The translations under genes were made by a program, and so were the position numbers. A stretch of 64,000 bases of DNA, from assembly GCA_009767595.1 (NCBI GenBank), contig VSDK01016457.1, positions 213,137 to 277,136 on the forward strand, in the 5' to 3' direction. Positions within the stretch are counted from its first letter, which is position 1; each line of letters begins with the position of its first letter. The stretch comes from Symbiodinium kawagutii. Taxonomy: Eukaryota > Sar > Dinophyceae > Suessiales > Symbiodiniaceae. Below the pieces are notes generated by a model. The model was not told where the DNA came from, did not search any database, and worked only from the letters and a program-made list of their open reading frames with translations. Of the stretch, positions 11,640 through 23,546 are shown piece by piece.

Positions 11640-12420
11640 TGGCAATAGGATCACCAATGAAACGGGGACATCTAAAAATAAAATCTGTTGAAAGGTTTGA
11701 AAGGTTGAAGATGTCAAGCACGATGTATACGTGTCCCAAACGGGAGATAGTGGGAGTTGTCAAGTCCATTCAGACGTGTGCTGTCTCGGTTGTACTAAAA
11801 CAGGACTTCCAAGCCTTGCAGAAGATGCGTTCACCATTGGGTTGCAGGAGGTCATTTCCAATAATGGTGTAAGCAACAACTGGGTATCATGATGACTCGT
11901 TGGATACAACAAGATTTCAGAATGTGTAGAACAAACAGTCACAATTTGCCCTCCCGACTATAGCTTGGTTTATAGGGTCATTTAGATATAGTTGTATCTA
12001 CCATAGCTGGTAGTTACCATGCTGAGAAACGTACATGGAATCATTATGAATTGCTTCCGGTCCAGATCCTGGGGCCGAACAAATCAAGACTATGACTAGG
12101 TCAAATTTCTGGTGGAACTTGTCCATTGCCTGTAATCCTGTAGTGCCAACCCCTCAATGAATTGCTTCTGTAAGATTATCTGGAGTCTGATCGATTAGTT
12201 GTGGGGCCGTTGCCACTACGTATAGTGGATCACTAGAACCAACCTGAGATGACCGAAACCAATCTAAAATGAAGCAACTCAAGAACTGTACCAGGAAAAG
12301 GGTCCAAGATCCTGGTGGATGAGTTCTTACAGGGAGGTATACGACGATCTGCTTCAGGGGGAATACCCTTGATAGATCAACCATTGCTATTCCCATTATA
12401 TACCTGTTATGATGGTCCAT
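11640..12420. other. no gene seen
   Basis: Stops in all frames at short intervals and no strong repeats. Confidence 0.4.
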
Positions 12421-12424
12421 CACT

Positions 12425-12660
12425 ATCGATCAGTCGTCATCGTTAGCCACTGTTTCCGTTGATAGCAACCCATGACTGGCCACTATTAGTATTCGCCACT
12501 GTCAGCCACTATCAATAGTAGTATTTGATATATTTACCATTAGTAAAATCCGATTATCTGCCACTATCAGCCACTGTCAGCCACTACCAGTCACTGTCAG
12601 CCACTGTCAGCACCTATCAGCCACTATCAGCCACTATTCTCAGCCACTATCAGCAACCCA
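12425..12660. repeat. degenerate CAGCCACTAT decamer array
   Basis: AGCCACTATC and AGCCACTGTC repeat at roughly 10-bp spacing, cleanest from 12555 to 12655. Downstream of gene E's 3' end. Confidence 0.8.
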
Positions 12661-12892
12661 TGATCCAAGCCATCTCTAAACCAAGCAGCTGATTTGTACC
12701 TTTTCGCCAGGTGATGTGCACGCCGCCACGCCACCGGGCTTGAAAGCTGGGGGACAGGGAAGAGCCTTAGGAGGCAATTTTCTAGTAGAACCATAGGCAC
12801 CACAATTTGGTTGCTTACCATGAGCTGTCATATATTTACAAATGTTTGCGGCTTGGGGCCAGGTTTTTGTTGGTCTCAAGGCCATTGGCCAT

Positions 12893-12951
12893 TCCCTGAG
12901 GGTCAAGAGTTGGATCTATGTGTTCACTTATGGAAAAGTAGCTGCTTTTGT
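12893..12951 (+). repeat. left arm of a 60-bp inverted repeat pair
   Basis: Begins CCCTGAGGGTCAAGAGTTGG and continues to GAAAAGTAGCTGCTTTT. The reverse complement lies at 13978-14042, matching except for a 3-base indel and a few substitutions. The two arms bound about 1.15 kb holding the last exon of gene E. The outer end CCCTGAGGG is itself nearly self-complementary. No target-site duplication is evident outside it. Confidence 0.85.
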
Positions 12952-13107
12952 ATAACTTATGTGGTTTGATGGGCTAAGTTGATCAAATCCAGGTACTTTC
13001 CGATTCTTGCATTTTCCGATAGATTTTCCGATAAGTTGTTGGAATACCCAGCTGGAATCAGGGCCACCCAATGCCACCCAGTCACCAAATCCGCACGTGT
13101 TTTTTTT

Positions 13108-16100
13108 TCAATCACCGGGCTGCCATGATGACAACCGTAGAAGGTACCGCATAAGAATGCGAAACTCAAACAGCCCCCCTTTGTGGCATCGAACCGCTAA
13201 CCGCTTACAGAGGCCAACAAAGTCCTCATCACGGAAGCAGTGATAAAAACGTGAATTCATCAAACTGCAACGTGTGTCCTCCAGGATGTGTCTGAAAACG
13301 TGGTGTTTCGGAATGACCTTCCACCGAGTCTTCTTTTGAACAACTGCATCGGTCGCCAATCTCATGTACGTAGACAGAAATTTCACACCACTCTCGTAAA
13401 TCTCTTCAGCAACAGCCGGTTGCAAGTAGCGCCCTGACCGCTCGGTAAGGTCAAACCATCGACACATATACTGCACGGCTAATGCAGCATTCAGAAGCTC
13501 CACACTGCATTGACGCCGTTGGCGTTTCTCACCAGAAATCTTCGTTTGTAAACACCTGTTGATGAAAATCAAAATCAGTCGGCCATTCCAGGCCTTCACA
13601 GTCAGCATTGGAAACTTGTCTGAATGAAGCATACCGACCGTCAAGTACCCCTGGGAGTGCCTGGGATGAGCCAAGGGACATTGGCACAATATGCACACAA
13701 AAGTTCCAAAACAATTTTCCCAAACGTTTTTTTGGATTCAAAAGCCTTATGAAGTAATAGCTCAGCTACTCAATTCGGTTCACAGAAGCCCATTGTTTGA
13801 AGCGAGCTGAAAATGTACGCAGTTGGTTATCCTTCGGCTCCGGTCCAAAAAAGCCTCGTGGGGATCAACGCCAATGAATTGAGTCTTGGCTCGAAACCAA
13901 GTCTTCTTCGCTAGCCATCAGCCAAAAAGAAAGAATATTTCAAAAGTGATCTTCGGGGAGACAGCCGAAAATTGTACATAAAGAGCAGCTACTTTTCCAA
14001 AAGTGAACACATATTAGATCCAACTCTTGACCCTCAGGGCTATACGTAATTACTGGTGTTTAGCCTAGCAACCGCTTTCGCAGAGCAGGTCGACGCACGA
14101 TCCATTCAAGAATTGCAGGATACCGAGGTTCAGGCAGTGCATGGAACACCACTTGATATGGCTCATAGCGAAGCCAACATACCCCATCAGTGGATGAGGT
14201 GTCCTCCATATGATGACCCATCAGGTTTAGGGTTAACAGCATTCCCTTGAAAAACCAAACAATATTGAAACCAACCAGGATCAACGCAAACCTGATTAAA
14301 ACTGTTTGGCTCAACACCCCTCCTGAAGCAATTTGCCAATGCATTTGCATTGCCTCTCCTCTTGAACTGTTTTGTAATCTGTGTCCACCTGAAAGTTGCT
14401 TGGATATGGTGATGCCAAAATCATTTACATATACACAAAGTTTACTGTTGGTTTTTTGTTTACCAACCAAAGTTTACCAAACAATTTCAAAAAAAAACAG
14501 CACTGAAGCCCAGCAAAGGGTCCGATTGAACCCAGTGCCCTGAGCGAAGCAACAGTGACAAAACATCTTGGAGTTGGACCAGTGGGCTGCCAAGTGTAGG
14601 GCCTCCCTTTGCCATTTCCAATCCCCTCTGAGTTCAACGCAGAAGGCTGCCCCCCCTCAGGAATGGTTGTTGCAGTGTGGAAAGCAACCAACTTAGCCCA
14701 TCAAACCACAAAAGGTATACAATCAAATTGAAACACATAGTGGACATATCAAAGATCCATCGTATAATCCTCAGGGCATTTGATATCACATATTATGATG
14801 ACATAATTTTTTAACAGCGAGGTAAGTTGGTAGACACAACAAAAACACATCAACCGAAAAGTACTTGGACCATGTTGAACACACCAAGCCTGAAATTGGT
14901 TTGCCAGCAAGTTTGCTATGCAAAGATGGCAGCGGTGAACCATCGTAGTTGACCGTTGGGTGCTTCCCTTCAGCAAGTGCCTCAGATCCATCCATACAGC
15001 ATTCATTGACGTCGGTGGTTCATCCCACAACCAAAGAACTAAATCAAAATGTTATCGATGTATGGAGCTGACCTGTGTTTGGTGGTGAGTTATGATCATG
15101 TAAATCATTGAGAATATGCATACAGAGCCTTGAATAGATAGCACAGCTCCATACATATATATATATATTATATAATATATATCTAATAAGATGAGGCCGA
15201 GTTACGTTGAGACTCCAAGTGATGATATACCACACAAGGTACAGGGAATGGTCGGGCAAACACAGGCTGCATCTCATGAGGAACACCGGGTAGCGGCAAA
15301 GGTCTAAGCCTTTGGGATGATGCATTGGAGCAACAAAGTTGAACAAAGCAAACCAAACCCTTGGTGCCAATCACCCCATTACAAGCAAACCGTTGAACTA
15401 TAGATAAGTTAACCAACCTTAGGGGAAAAGGAAAAAACTACATAGATGATTAGCTGAGAAACTTTTGCATTCTTGCAAAACGCAATTCATACAAATAACA
15501 ATGAGTTTTTCACCCACAGCATTGTACTTGCAGTCATCCCCATAGAGGCCAATGATGTTAGCGTTGATCCGTGCTCCAGGGTGTTCAGGTACATTCGCAT
15601 ATGACCAGTAGCGAGCAATATCCTCCTTCTTGACTGACACCTTGCCACTTTCCTAGGATGTTGCAGGTAGGAAGCAGGAAGGGCTGGTAACATTGGAAAA
15701 CAGAAAGGGGAATAGGTAAAAGGGAAGCTGAAACAACAATGGTTCAGGGAAGACCCAAGCTGTGTGGTGGGCTCTGGGGAAGCCAACGCAACAAAAAAAA
15801 TGTAAATTGCTTAAGCAAGAACAGGTCTCGTGCAGCCAATGGTAAATCTGATGAGGTAGCAGTATTGGAAATTTTTCTAAAACGATCTTGTTGCGAGTGG
15901 TCGGATCCTTTACTGGCAACTGGACCCACAGCGGATGCAGTGGGACCTCGAGAAGATTCGAAAGGTCCCGTTCAATATTGCTAGGAAACTTCCCACAGGA
16001 TCCCAGTCTAGCAAACTTCATGGTCAGCTCTGACATCGCGCCACCGTGCTCCTTAAGCAGGGTTTGGCTATACTAGCCCCACGTTATCATGGTACTTACC

Positions 16101-16284
16101 GAAAATGTGTTGGTGATTAATGGAACCTAAACACACTATATGGCATGTTCAGCAAGATGTTGCATACTTTTGGTACCCGGTGGATTGTCCCATTGGGTTT
16201 TCATCGTTCTCGCCTGCGCTTCGATGACTGCTGCCATGGCAGCACGCTGGAGCTCGGCGCAGCTGGTTGCCTCATGCATCATGA
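13108..16284 (-). CDS. gene E: transposase-like dinoflagellate family protein (spliced)
   Basis: Proposed exons on the minus strand: 16284-~16143 (ATG at 16282), 16029-~15827, 15652-~15484, 14980-~14825, 14655-~14500, 14245-~14074, 13619-13108. Landmarks in order: LGSCGKFPSNIERDL; DPTTRNKIVLEKFPILLPH; INANIIGLYGDDCKYNAVGE; EGKHPTVNYDGSPLP with KLAGKP; AAFCVELRGDWKWQREALHL followed by CHCC; FPMLTVKAWNGRLILIFINR; and KHHVFRHI with FRDEDFVGLCKR. This order matches a very abundant predicted dinoflagellate family. The LYGDD block and the GDW...CHxC and KHH blocks recall Plavaka/CACTA-type transposases, which is my inference only. Exon 14245 reaches an in-frame TAA at 14062-14060 unless spliced at the GT near 14073. 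The last exon lies between the 60-bp inverted repeats. Confidence 0.6.
13978..14042 (-). repeat. right arm of the 60-bp inverted repeat pair
   Basis: Contains AGCAGCTACTTTTCCAAAAG, then GTGAACACAT, and ends ACTCTTGACCCTCAGGG, the reverse complement of 12893-12951. It lies 18 bp from the in-frame stop of the sixth exon of gene E, in what would be its last intron. Confidence 0.85.
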
Positions 16285-16595
16285 CTGAAGTTGGGCCCGA
16301 AGGGAACAAAGTAAACACATGACCCGCTCTCCCATGGCAAATGCAGGTGGCGTCAACCATCAACCAAGTGAAACAACGGGAACCACCACCAACAACAACC
16401 ACAATAGTTGATGACCATGATCAAGCCCAATGGTTTGTTGGGAACATATTGTGAACTATGTGCAGCCAAAGTACTCCCCTCCCAAGTGAACTGATCAAGT
16501 AATCAGCATAGCTGTGCTGACCTGCGAATGGGGCCAAGGTGTCATTCATGCACCTGATGAAATTGGACCAACACCATGTGGCCAGTAGCCTTGCA

Positions 16596-16716
16596 GCATT
16601 GTCATCATCATCACCATCATCATCATAATCATCATCATCACCGTCATCATCATAATCAAAATCATCATACTCATAACCATAACCATAATCATCATAACCA
16701 TAACCATAATCATCAC

Positions 16717-16750
<34 letters not shown>

Positions 16751-16825
16751 GTAGCTTTTCGGGGGCCAAAAAATGACCCCTATCAGGGGTCATTTTTTGA
16801 TGGTGGTTTTAATGTCATCGTCATC

Positions 16826-16857
<32 letters not shown>

Positions 16858-16868
16858 CATCATCATCA
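16596..16868. repeat. two (CAT)n arrays around a perfect hairpin
   Basis: CAT/CAC/AAT triplets fill 16596-16747 and 16815-16868. Between them, 16768-16781 (AAAAAATGACCCCT) and 16785-16798 are exact 14-base inverted repeats around a 3-base loop. Intergenic between genes E and A. Confidence 0.9.
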
Positions 16869-17413
16869 GAAAAAGGGTACCCCTGCCAGTATTGGGTCTA
16901 GGGGAATTCTACTGAAGTTCTGTTGGGTTTCTTTCCAAAGCAATTTTGAAACCGGGTTGCAAGTCACATGAACAACTAGAGTTTAAAAAAAGGATTAGGT
17001 GCCTAGCTACCAAAGGCTCCGTTGCTACGACTTCGGTTGCTTTTTGTCTCGCACGATCGAAATGCAGCCTGTGACCAGCAGCGTTGCATCACCACTGTGG
17101 GTAAAGCCACCCCGAATGCTACCAGGATCAAAGCAAATGTTGATTTAATATATATATAAATACACATATGTTCATAAAGATTGGTACAGGGATGGTGAGT
17201 TGATTACATACATGTAGAATAATGATGAAACAAGTTATATGGTTTGGACCCATTCCTGGAAGCAATCCTTGGCCCCACGATGTTCAGGATGTTCAAACTA
17301 CTGGTGCCTATGGCAACAAATCTTGGAAGTCACGTGACTCTTCAAAATTCAGCCGTGCTAGGTGTTTTGAATGCACGGCCACCACATATGATTCCCCAAT
17401 CACATGACAACGT

Positions 17414-20400
17414 CTACTTAGCTTGGCTTTTAGCCTTCGCTTTCGACTTTGCCTTTGGGATATGCATGGTTGCATGTCGCATCTGATCCTTGAACCCCTT
17501 GTTGATGCTCTCCAACGCTGTGATCAACTCCTCAGTGAGCCGATCTTGCGTCAAGGCATCCTCGAGACGGCCCTTGCACTGCTTGATCTTCTGGTCCTCC
17601 AGCTGCATTTGCGAAACCAAAGCAGTCTTGATGATATCTGCCCTGAGTCGGATTTGGGAGCGAAACCAGTGAGGCAATTCTGTACGGGATTGATGACAAC
17701 TTGCAAACCCAAAAAATCTATATATAGCGAAGACAAACATAAGGTAACGCCTTGAAAACCACTGGATGACACCATGACTTGTTGTACATTGATGGAAGAT
17801 GGTGCATTAGAAGATTAATATTATTGGCTGATAGAAAAGATACATATATATATATATTATTATCGTGTTATATTTGTCAGTGGTTGCAACTATTGTATCT
17901 ACACATGTACGCACATAAACAAATACATATACATATATGTGTTAAACAAATACTTGTGTATATATATATATATTATATTTGTTTATTATTTGTCAACAAT
18001 TTGGTTCTGTTTGATCCATTAGCGCAGATAGCTGCGCTGCCGAGCAACACACCAGCTTTGCTGAGCTTCACATCCAGCTGAGCAATCTCCATCAGGTTGG
18101 TGTTGGCAGCCGTCATCGCCTGGGTGAAAGCTGCGCAGGACAAATATGAATCTTGGCAAACAAGTGACACGAGGGTCTGGGTCCACTGCTAAATACATTA
18201 CTTAAATACAACCATATGCATCAGGATATATATTTATACATATATAATATAAGCAACATGGCAAATCTGAACCCATATCAATCTCAAAGATTATGATATT
18301 TACACAAAAAAATATATGTTAAAGAACACATCGGAATTAGTGTCAACCAAGTAACTGCGCGAGCCCTCTGCATTGGAGTCTTCACAGCGGGTTCTTTTTT
18401 GGTCTTGGTCTCATCGGTTTGGTTACCTCTACCACCAGTTTCTCCTTTACCACCACCCTTGCCACGACCGCGACCAGGGCCCTTCCCACCAAGAGCCGGG
18501 GTAGGAGTAGCGTTGCCCTCATCATGGCCAATCCCAGCATGATGAACATGGTTGACAGAATGCCTGTCGACATCTTCAGATTCCACTGCGTCCTCGAACC
18601 AGCAATGATACAAAGTCATTTCCTTAGGCACCGGTGGTTGTGGATGATGGTTTTGGTCTGACAGGAAAATTTAATGCTGCATATCATGATTTTAATAACC
18701 AATACATATATATATATATATCATTTCCCTGATCCAGTACTACTACCATCAAAACTGAAGAAGTGATCATCAATATCTAATTGTGGAACCTACACAGTAA
18801 CACTTCAGAGCATTACCACAAGCAACAACAGCTCTTACAACAACCAACGAGCAACCATATTAATGCAAATCTTCCAGTAAAATAGTACAAGTGTTTCATA
18901 TATAATTTCGGAAAACTTATTATAGTGTGGTTTTTCACCCATCATTGTCAATCCAAAAGCAATCACAGCCATGACGCCAGTTCAGCTAATGCTGCTTAGT
19001 CTCTGGCACATTCGGAAACTCCATGTGAGGCTTCGACAAGCCGGCTGCCACCTGCAGAAAGATGCGTACGAGTGGCACATGTGATTCTTGGACGGAAGCA
19101 GGGTTGGTTGAACAAGCTTAAGGGAATTGGAAAACTCCATCATTATTATTATATGTAAGTTTAATCGTAAAGCAACATGGCTGGCCTTGTCCCTGATCAA
19201 CTGGTCCACCAGAGCGGCTCGTTGATTGTACTTCGTAAGCAGATCCTCAGGTCCAAGGTGAGATTCGAGCGCGACATGCACGAGGGGTGTGTTTGGTTGG
19301 TTTTGTATTTGTTTTCAAGTGTTGTTTCTAAAACACAATGTGTTTTCTATAAATAAATATATAGCATATCCATGTGTCAGCATGTTAATTTATTTGATTT
19401 AGAAATATTTACATATATATCAGAAACATTCAGTATGTAAATAATACAAAACCATATATATGTTGTTCCATTTACATACCGTATTCTCTCTTATGATTAC
19501 ATGCATGTGCATTTTACAAATCAACATGCGGAAGGTGACCTAAATTTCAAATGTGCATATTTGAAGCAAATACATATAGACACATGTGAATATATATATA
19601 TATAAATAAAAATAAATATATATATATATATATATGTATACAGCTCAGCAAAAACAGAAAAACCAGAATATACTAAGCACAGGAAAGTGTCATCTCGTGT
19701 CAACCATTTCCACGTTCCCTTGTTGCGAGTGTTGTGCTCGCGCTGATGTTCCAGCACGATGTCAGATTGCAACCAGTCTTCCCCACATGTACGAAAGCTT
19801 TGGAACATGGCTTTGATCTTCTGATCTCTAAGTTCTTTGGTGGGTTCCTCCATAGCCTCATGAAATTTTTGTTTCACTTCGGGAGGGCAGTTGGGACCTC
19901 TGACGTTGCGGTAGAACCGCATGTACTGAGCCTTGTCCCCCTTGTCCGTTGGTGTTCCTGCTGCTGCGTCTGATGCTGGTGCTGCTGCTGCAGGGGGCTG
20001 GCATTGATGCTGCAGCGTTGGAAGTGGAGGCAACACACCAGCTGCTTGTGGTGTGAAAACAGGGACTGGCGGAAGAGGGGCACGAGGTGTTGCAGGATGG
20101 CTTGGAACCGGAGCAACTGCTGGAGGCTCTGCAGCTGCTGGGGTAGCTGTCGGGATATCTGCTGGAACCGGTGCAGGTGCTGCCGGGGTAACTGCTGCAA
20201 CCTCTGCAGCTGCTGGGGTCGCTGCTGGGATACTTGCTGGAACCGCAGATGGAGAAGCTGCTGCTGGGGTAACTGCTGCAACCTCTGCAGCTGCTGGGGT
20301 AGCTGTTGGGTTACCTGCTGGAACCGCTGCTGCTGGGGTGGCTGCTGGGATACCTGCTGGAACCGCAGGTGGCGAAACTGCTGCTGGGGTGACTGCTGGA

Positions 20401-22412
20401 ACTTCCGCTGCAGGTACAGGCGCAGAAGCCCCTCCAACTGCTGGGGGAGTAGGTGCTGGGACTTCAGGTGCAGCCAAAGGAGGTGCTGGCTCTGCAGTTG
20501 AAGTAGCAGCCGGAAGGGATGTATCCATGTGATCAGAGGCAGGTGGTGCCACAGGTGGGTTGCCCCCAGGTGCAGCAGCCAAGGAAGCTGCAAGGGCTGC
20601 CTCGTGCAGCGGTAGATTGTTCCTTCTCCACATGGCTCGTCCCATCACGTAGGTCTTGAAACGTACCAGGTCTGAGAAGCTGTTTCCAAACTCCCAAGCA
20701 CGCTCAGTGGTCTTTCCATCATCGTAATCTTTGCGGGACCCCTCGCAGAAGTCAGCAAACTCATCATCAGTCTTGCAAAGTTCGCATTCCAATTCAATCT
20801 GGATTTGGTCCAACTTGTGGTACTCATCCATCATCTCCACCTCAATCGCACGTGTGCAAACCTCACTTGGTCTTTTTGGGACAAAGACCATCACATCATC
20901 CACTTCCATGGGCTGAGAAGATGGAGGAGGAGGTGGTGGGGATGCTGTACCAACTTCTGCAGGTTGGCTGGGCGTCGCTGCTGCTGATGCTGCTGTTGTT
21001 GCTGCTTCCAGGTTTTCATGTGATGAAGCAGTGGTAAGCTGACCGGTGCTGGGGCGGCGAAGCACAGCAAAGAAGGCGTTCATGCCTGCTGCTGTGACGG
21101 GTGCAAACCTGATGGCGGCATCTGTGCCACTTGTTGCCTTTGGGGAGGCTTTGGGAACGGGGTGCGCAGCTGTGGATGCAACAGCCACAGGTTCAGAGGA
21201 AACGGGGGCTGCTGCAACTGGAGCTTCTGCACGTGGGGCTTCATGGGCAGCAGGAACTGATGTCTCTGCTGGTGTGGGATCTGAAGCTGGCGGCGCTGGG
21301 GTTACTGCTTCGGCTGTTGGCATCTCTAATGTTTCGGCTGTTTCAATGGTAGCAGGTGGCGAGTCTGCTGCTGGCATGGGCACGTCTTCTGCTCCTGCTT
21401 CTGCAATGGGTGCTGAGGCTGGCGGAGGGCCAGAGGCAACATCAGCTGGAGCCACATCCTCATGTCATTGATGTGAATGGTGTTCATGTTGAATGTGCAC
21501 ATTTTACGAGCATATACTTCACATGATGTCAGTGTGCGCAGAAATTGTAATAATACACATATAGTTGCCATGTGTTCACAACATCCGCCATGACCCCCCC
21601 ATCGTGTCACCCCATCACCATGCAAGTCAGGAACCTGGCGTGGCTCAGTGGTGTCAACATCGTCCAGTCTGATGGTCGGTTGGGTCAGCAGCACAGGCAC
21701 ATCACCGTTGTCACCATCACCAGTTGCATGTTCTCCTGCAAACAACCAGGCATATGTGTGCTAGGTCCTAGGTGTAGCCATGAAAGCACATAGTAATGTT
21801 AATGAGCTTATTATGAATAAGTACATGTGGATATATAGAAATGTAATATTTCAAACATGTAGATATGTGCAAGTTGCTTATATAAATATATATATATATA
21901 TTATTTGTATACTATATATATATATATATGGTATATAGACAAATGTAGCTATACATACATAAACACTTCTTTATGTATATATATATACTTGCTAAGTAAA
22001 AAACATATATTATATATGTAAATTTGTTTACATGGACATAATTCAGTAGTGTAAATAGTCAATCAGGAAGTGCCGATAAGTTGAATATAGCCTAAGTATG
22101 GACATCATGATTTTGAGTGTGCTGAGGGGGTCCTTCAAACACCAGAGCACGAGGGGGAACATCATCACCCCGACCACAAGGGGCTTTAGCATCCGGAGTA
22201 ACCCTGGTTGACGGCGTAGGTTGCAGGTCATCATGCCCACGTTTGCTTTCTGATCCAGTCCCAGAAACACTTGACGCGGGAGTACCCGAGCTCGAGCTGG
22301 TAGTAGCCGCAATGCTCCTAGCCAACTCCTTTCTCCGTTTACCCGCTGCCAACGCTGCAGCAGCTGCCTGCCAATGGGAAGGAATATGTCCTACAAGTTG
22401 AGCTTTAGTCAT
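17414..22412 (-). CDS. gene A: Ala/Pro-rich dinoflagellate family protein (spliced)
   Basis: Exons with phase-consistent ends: 21458-19692 (589 codons), 19245-19186, 19051-19004, 18622-18356, 18119-18041, 17679-17414, stop TAG at 17416-17414. Upstream exons 22412-~22100 (starts MTKAQLVGHIPSHWQAAAA) and 21735-~21612 probably belong. The big exon holds two long Ala/Pro/Val tracts around ECELCKTDDEFADFCEGSRK. After them comes KAQYMRFYRNVRGPNCPPEV, then GEDWLQSDIVLEHQREHN, continuing across introns as KWLTRDDLLTKYNQ, LIRDKVAAGLSKPHMEFP and EMTLYHCWFEDAVES. The tail is a Lys/Gly-rich stretch, a likely coiled coil (KGRLEDALTQDRLTEELITA) and a basic end, KAKSKAKAKSQAK. These blocks recur in many predicted dinoflagellate proteins of unknown function. 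Donors include GA (19691), GC (19185, 18040) and GT (18355). Confidence 0.65.
21880..22022. repeat. (TA)n-rich tract in gene A intron
   Basis: Repeated TATATATATA runs with short spacers. Similar tracts occur at 19577-19640, 23700-23930, 25040-25150 and 26085-26200, all between exons of the minus-strand cluster. Confidence 0.85.
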
Positions 22413-22567
22413 CTCAATCAAAACCAGACCCCGTTGGAATTAGCATAGCTTTCAACAAAAGGTGGTCATGATGATATACCAAACACTATGTGCTAGTAAA
22501 CTTGTGATAATGACGGTCAGGTACATGTTTGTCCCCAAACAAACCAATCAAACAAGATTTACCCTGC

Positions 22568-22604
22568 CTCAGCAAGGGCAGTCTCCATGATTACCATGGC
22601 TAAG
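22568..22604 (-). promoter_or_regulatory. possible trans-splice acceptor and first ATG of gene A
   Basis: On the minus strand a pyrimidine-rich run, TTTTTTGCTTCTCAGCTCTG then ACCTTTGTGTCCTTAG, is followed by CCATGG and a short frame MVIMETALAEA. Dinoflagellate mRNAs receive a spliced leader at such acceptors. It could equally be an ordinary internal exon. Confidence 0.3.
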
Positions 22605-22689
22605 GACACAAAGGTCAGAGCTGAGAAGCAAAAAAGGCTCGTGCAACTCGGCTGGTGCAGACTTCCAGGATGGAATGGGTTAAAACCAG

Positions 22690-22815
22690 GCTTCGGGGAG
22701 GCCGTCACGGCCTGTCACGGCCTGTCACGGGTATTTCCGATAAGTGGTATTTTTAAAAGGCTTTTTGATGAATTGTCACGGCCCGTCACGGGTTCGTCAC
22801 GGGTTCGTCACGGGT
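22690..22815. repeat. CCTGTCACGG decamer clusters
   Basis: Three GTCACGG-containing decamers at 22704-22731 and four more (GTCACGGCCC, GTCACGGGTT) at 22776-22812, separated by about 45 bp. They lie 0.1-0.2 kb upstream of a possible first ATG for gene A (22598-22596) and could be a promoter or trans-splicing region element; no direct evidence. Confidence 0.6.
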
Positions 22816-23186
22816 GCCCCTCCGGCCCCCCCAGCAGCAAAATCCAATTATGGAAGCGTCGGTCCCCACATCTCACCCAAAGTCAATGCTTTTGGGATGC
22901 AACCATCACATTTTGGGTGTTTTGGGGGTAAATACACACCTACATCGAGCTGTGTTGTGTATTTTCCACCCAACCGCTCATGATATCTAATGCCACCAAG
23001 CTTGGATAGTTCAAGCCTGGATCTGAAAGATTAATGTACGATACGCAATTACGAATTTCTTGCTGATTCTTGAATGCATCCCAGCAATACAATGCATGTG
23101 TAAAAATTGTAATTTGTTTCTAAGTACATTTGGGTGCAATCAATGCATATGCAAACTATATAGTTGAACAATATTGTCCAACTAAC

Positions 23187-23546
23187 CAGAAAAAGGAAGG
23201 CCACTCTGCGGCACGAAGCGACCAGCATCCCTCTCACTTTTGAGGAAGGTCTCCAAAGACACCAGATCAGCTTCGAACCAGTTGGTAGGCTGTTCCTTAG
23301 TGTATGGCTAAAGGCATGTGATTCGCTGAACAGTGTCATTTGTCCTTTGTACTATATGGTTTGAAATGCTTACATGGTGGTTGCTACCCCAAAGGCGCAC
23401 TCCCAAGGTTTCAATAAGTATATGCACGATGTGTGGTGTGGTGTGGTTGTCGCAGCAGCATCTTAAGCACCAGCTGCCCACATGCTCGAACTCAGGCGAG
23501 CTTAATGCACCCAAGCTGCGAAAGGAGTTGGCTGCTTTTCTTGCAT
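23187..23546 (-). CDS. two exons, dinoflagellate family protein (gene A 5' part or separate gene)
   Basis: Exon 23546-~23455 reads ARKAANSFRSLGALSSPEFE. Exon 23295-23187 starts at AG|GAACAG and reads EQPTNWFEADLVSLETFLKS then ERDAGRFVPQSGLPFSG, ending at a GT donor. Both frames look strongly protein-like and recall blocks upstream of family members I remember. Whether they join gene A or end an independent transcript cannot be settled from sequence. Confidence 0.5.

Noticed and set aside
12893..14042. Calling the inverted-repeat segment a complete autonomous transposon
   Set aside because: No target duplication at the arms, ends do not start CACTA, and only part of the transposase-like gene lies inside.
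14220..14240. Telomere-like TTTAGGGTT
   Set aside because: A single occurrence inside an exon of gene E, not a tandem array.
20004..21471. Long plus-strand frames opposite gene A's big exon
   Set aside because: Gly/Ala-, Trp/Cys- or Leu/Gln-rich mirrors of a GCN-rich Ala/Pro tract. The minus strand has the non-repetitive conserved blocks and consistent splice phases.
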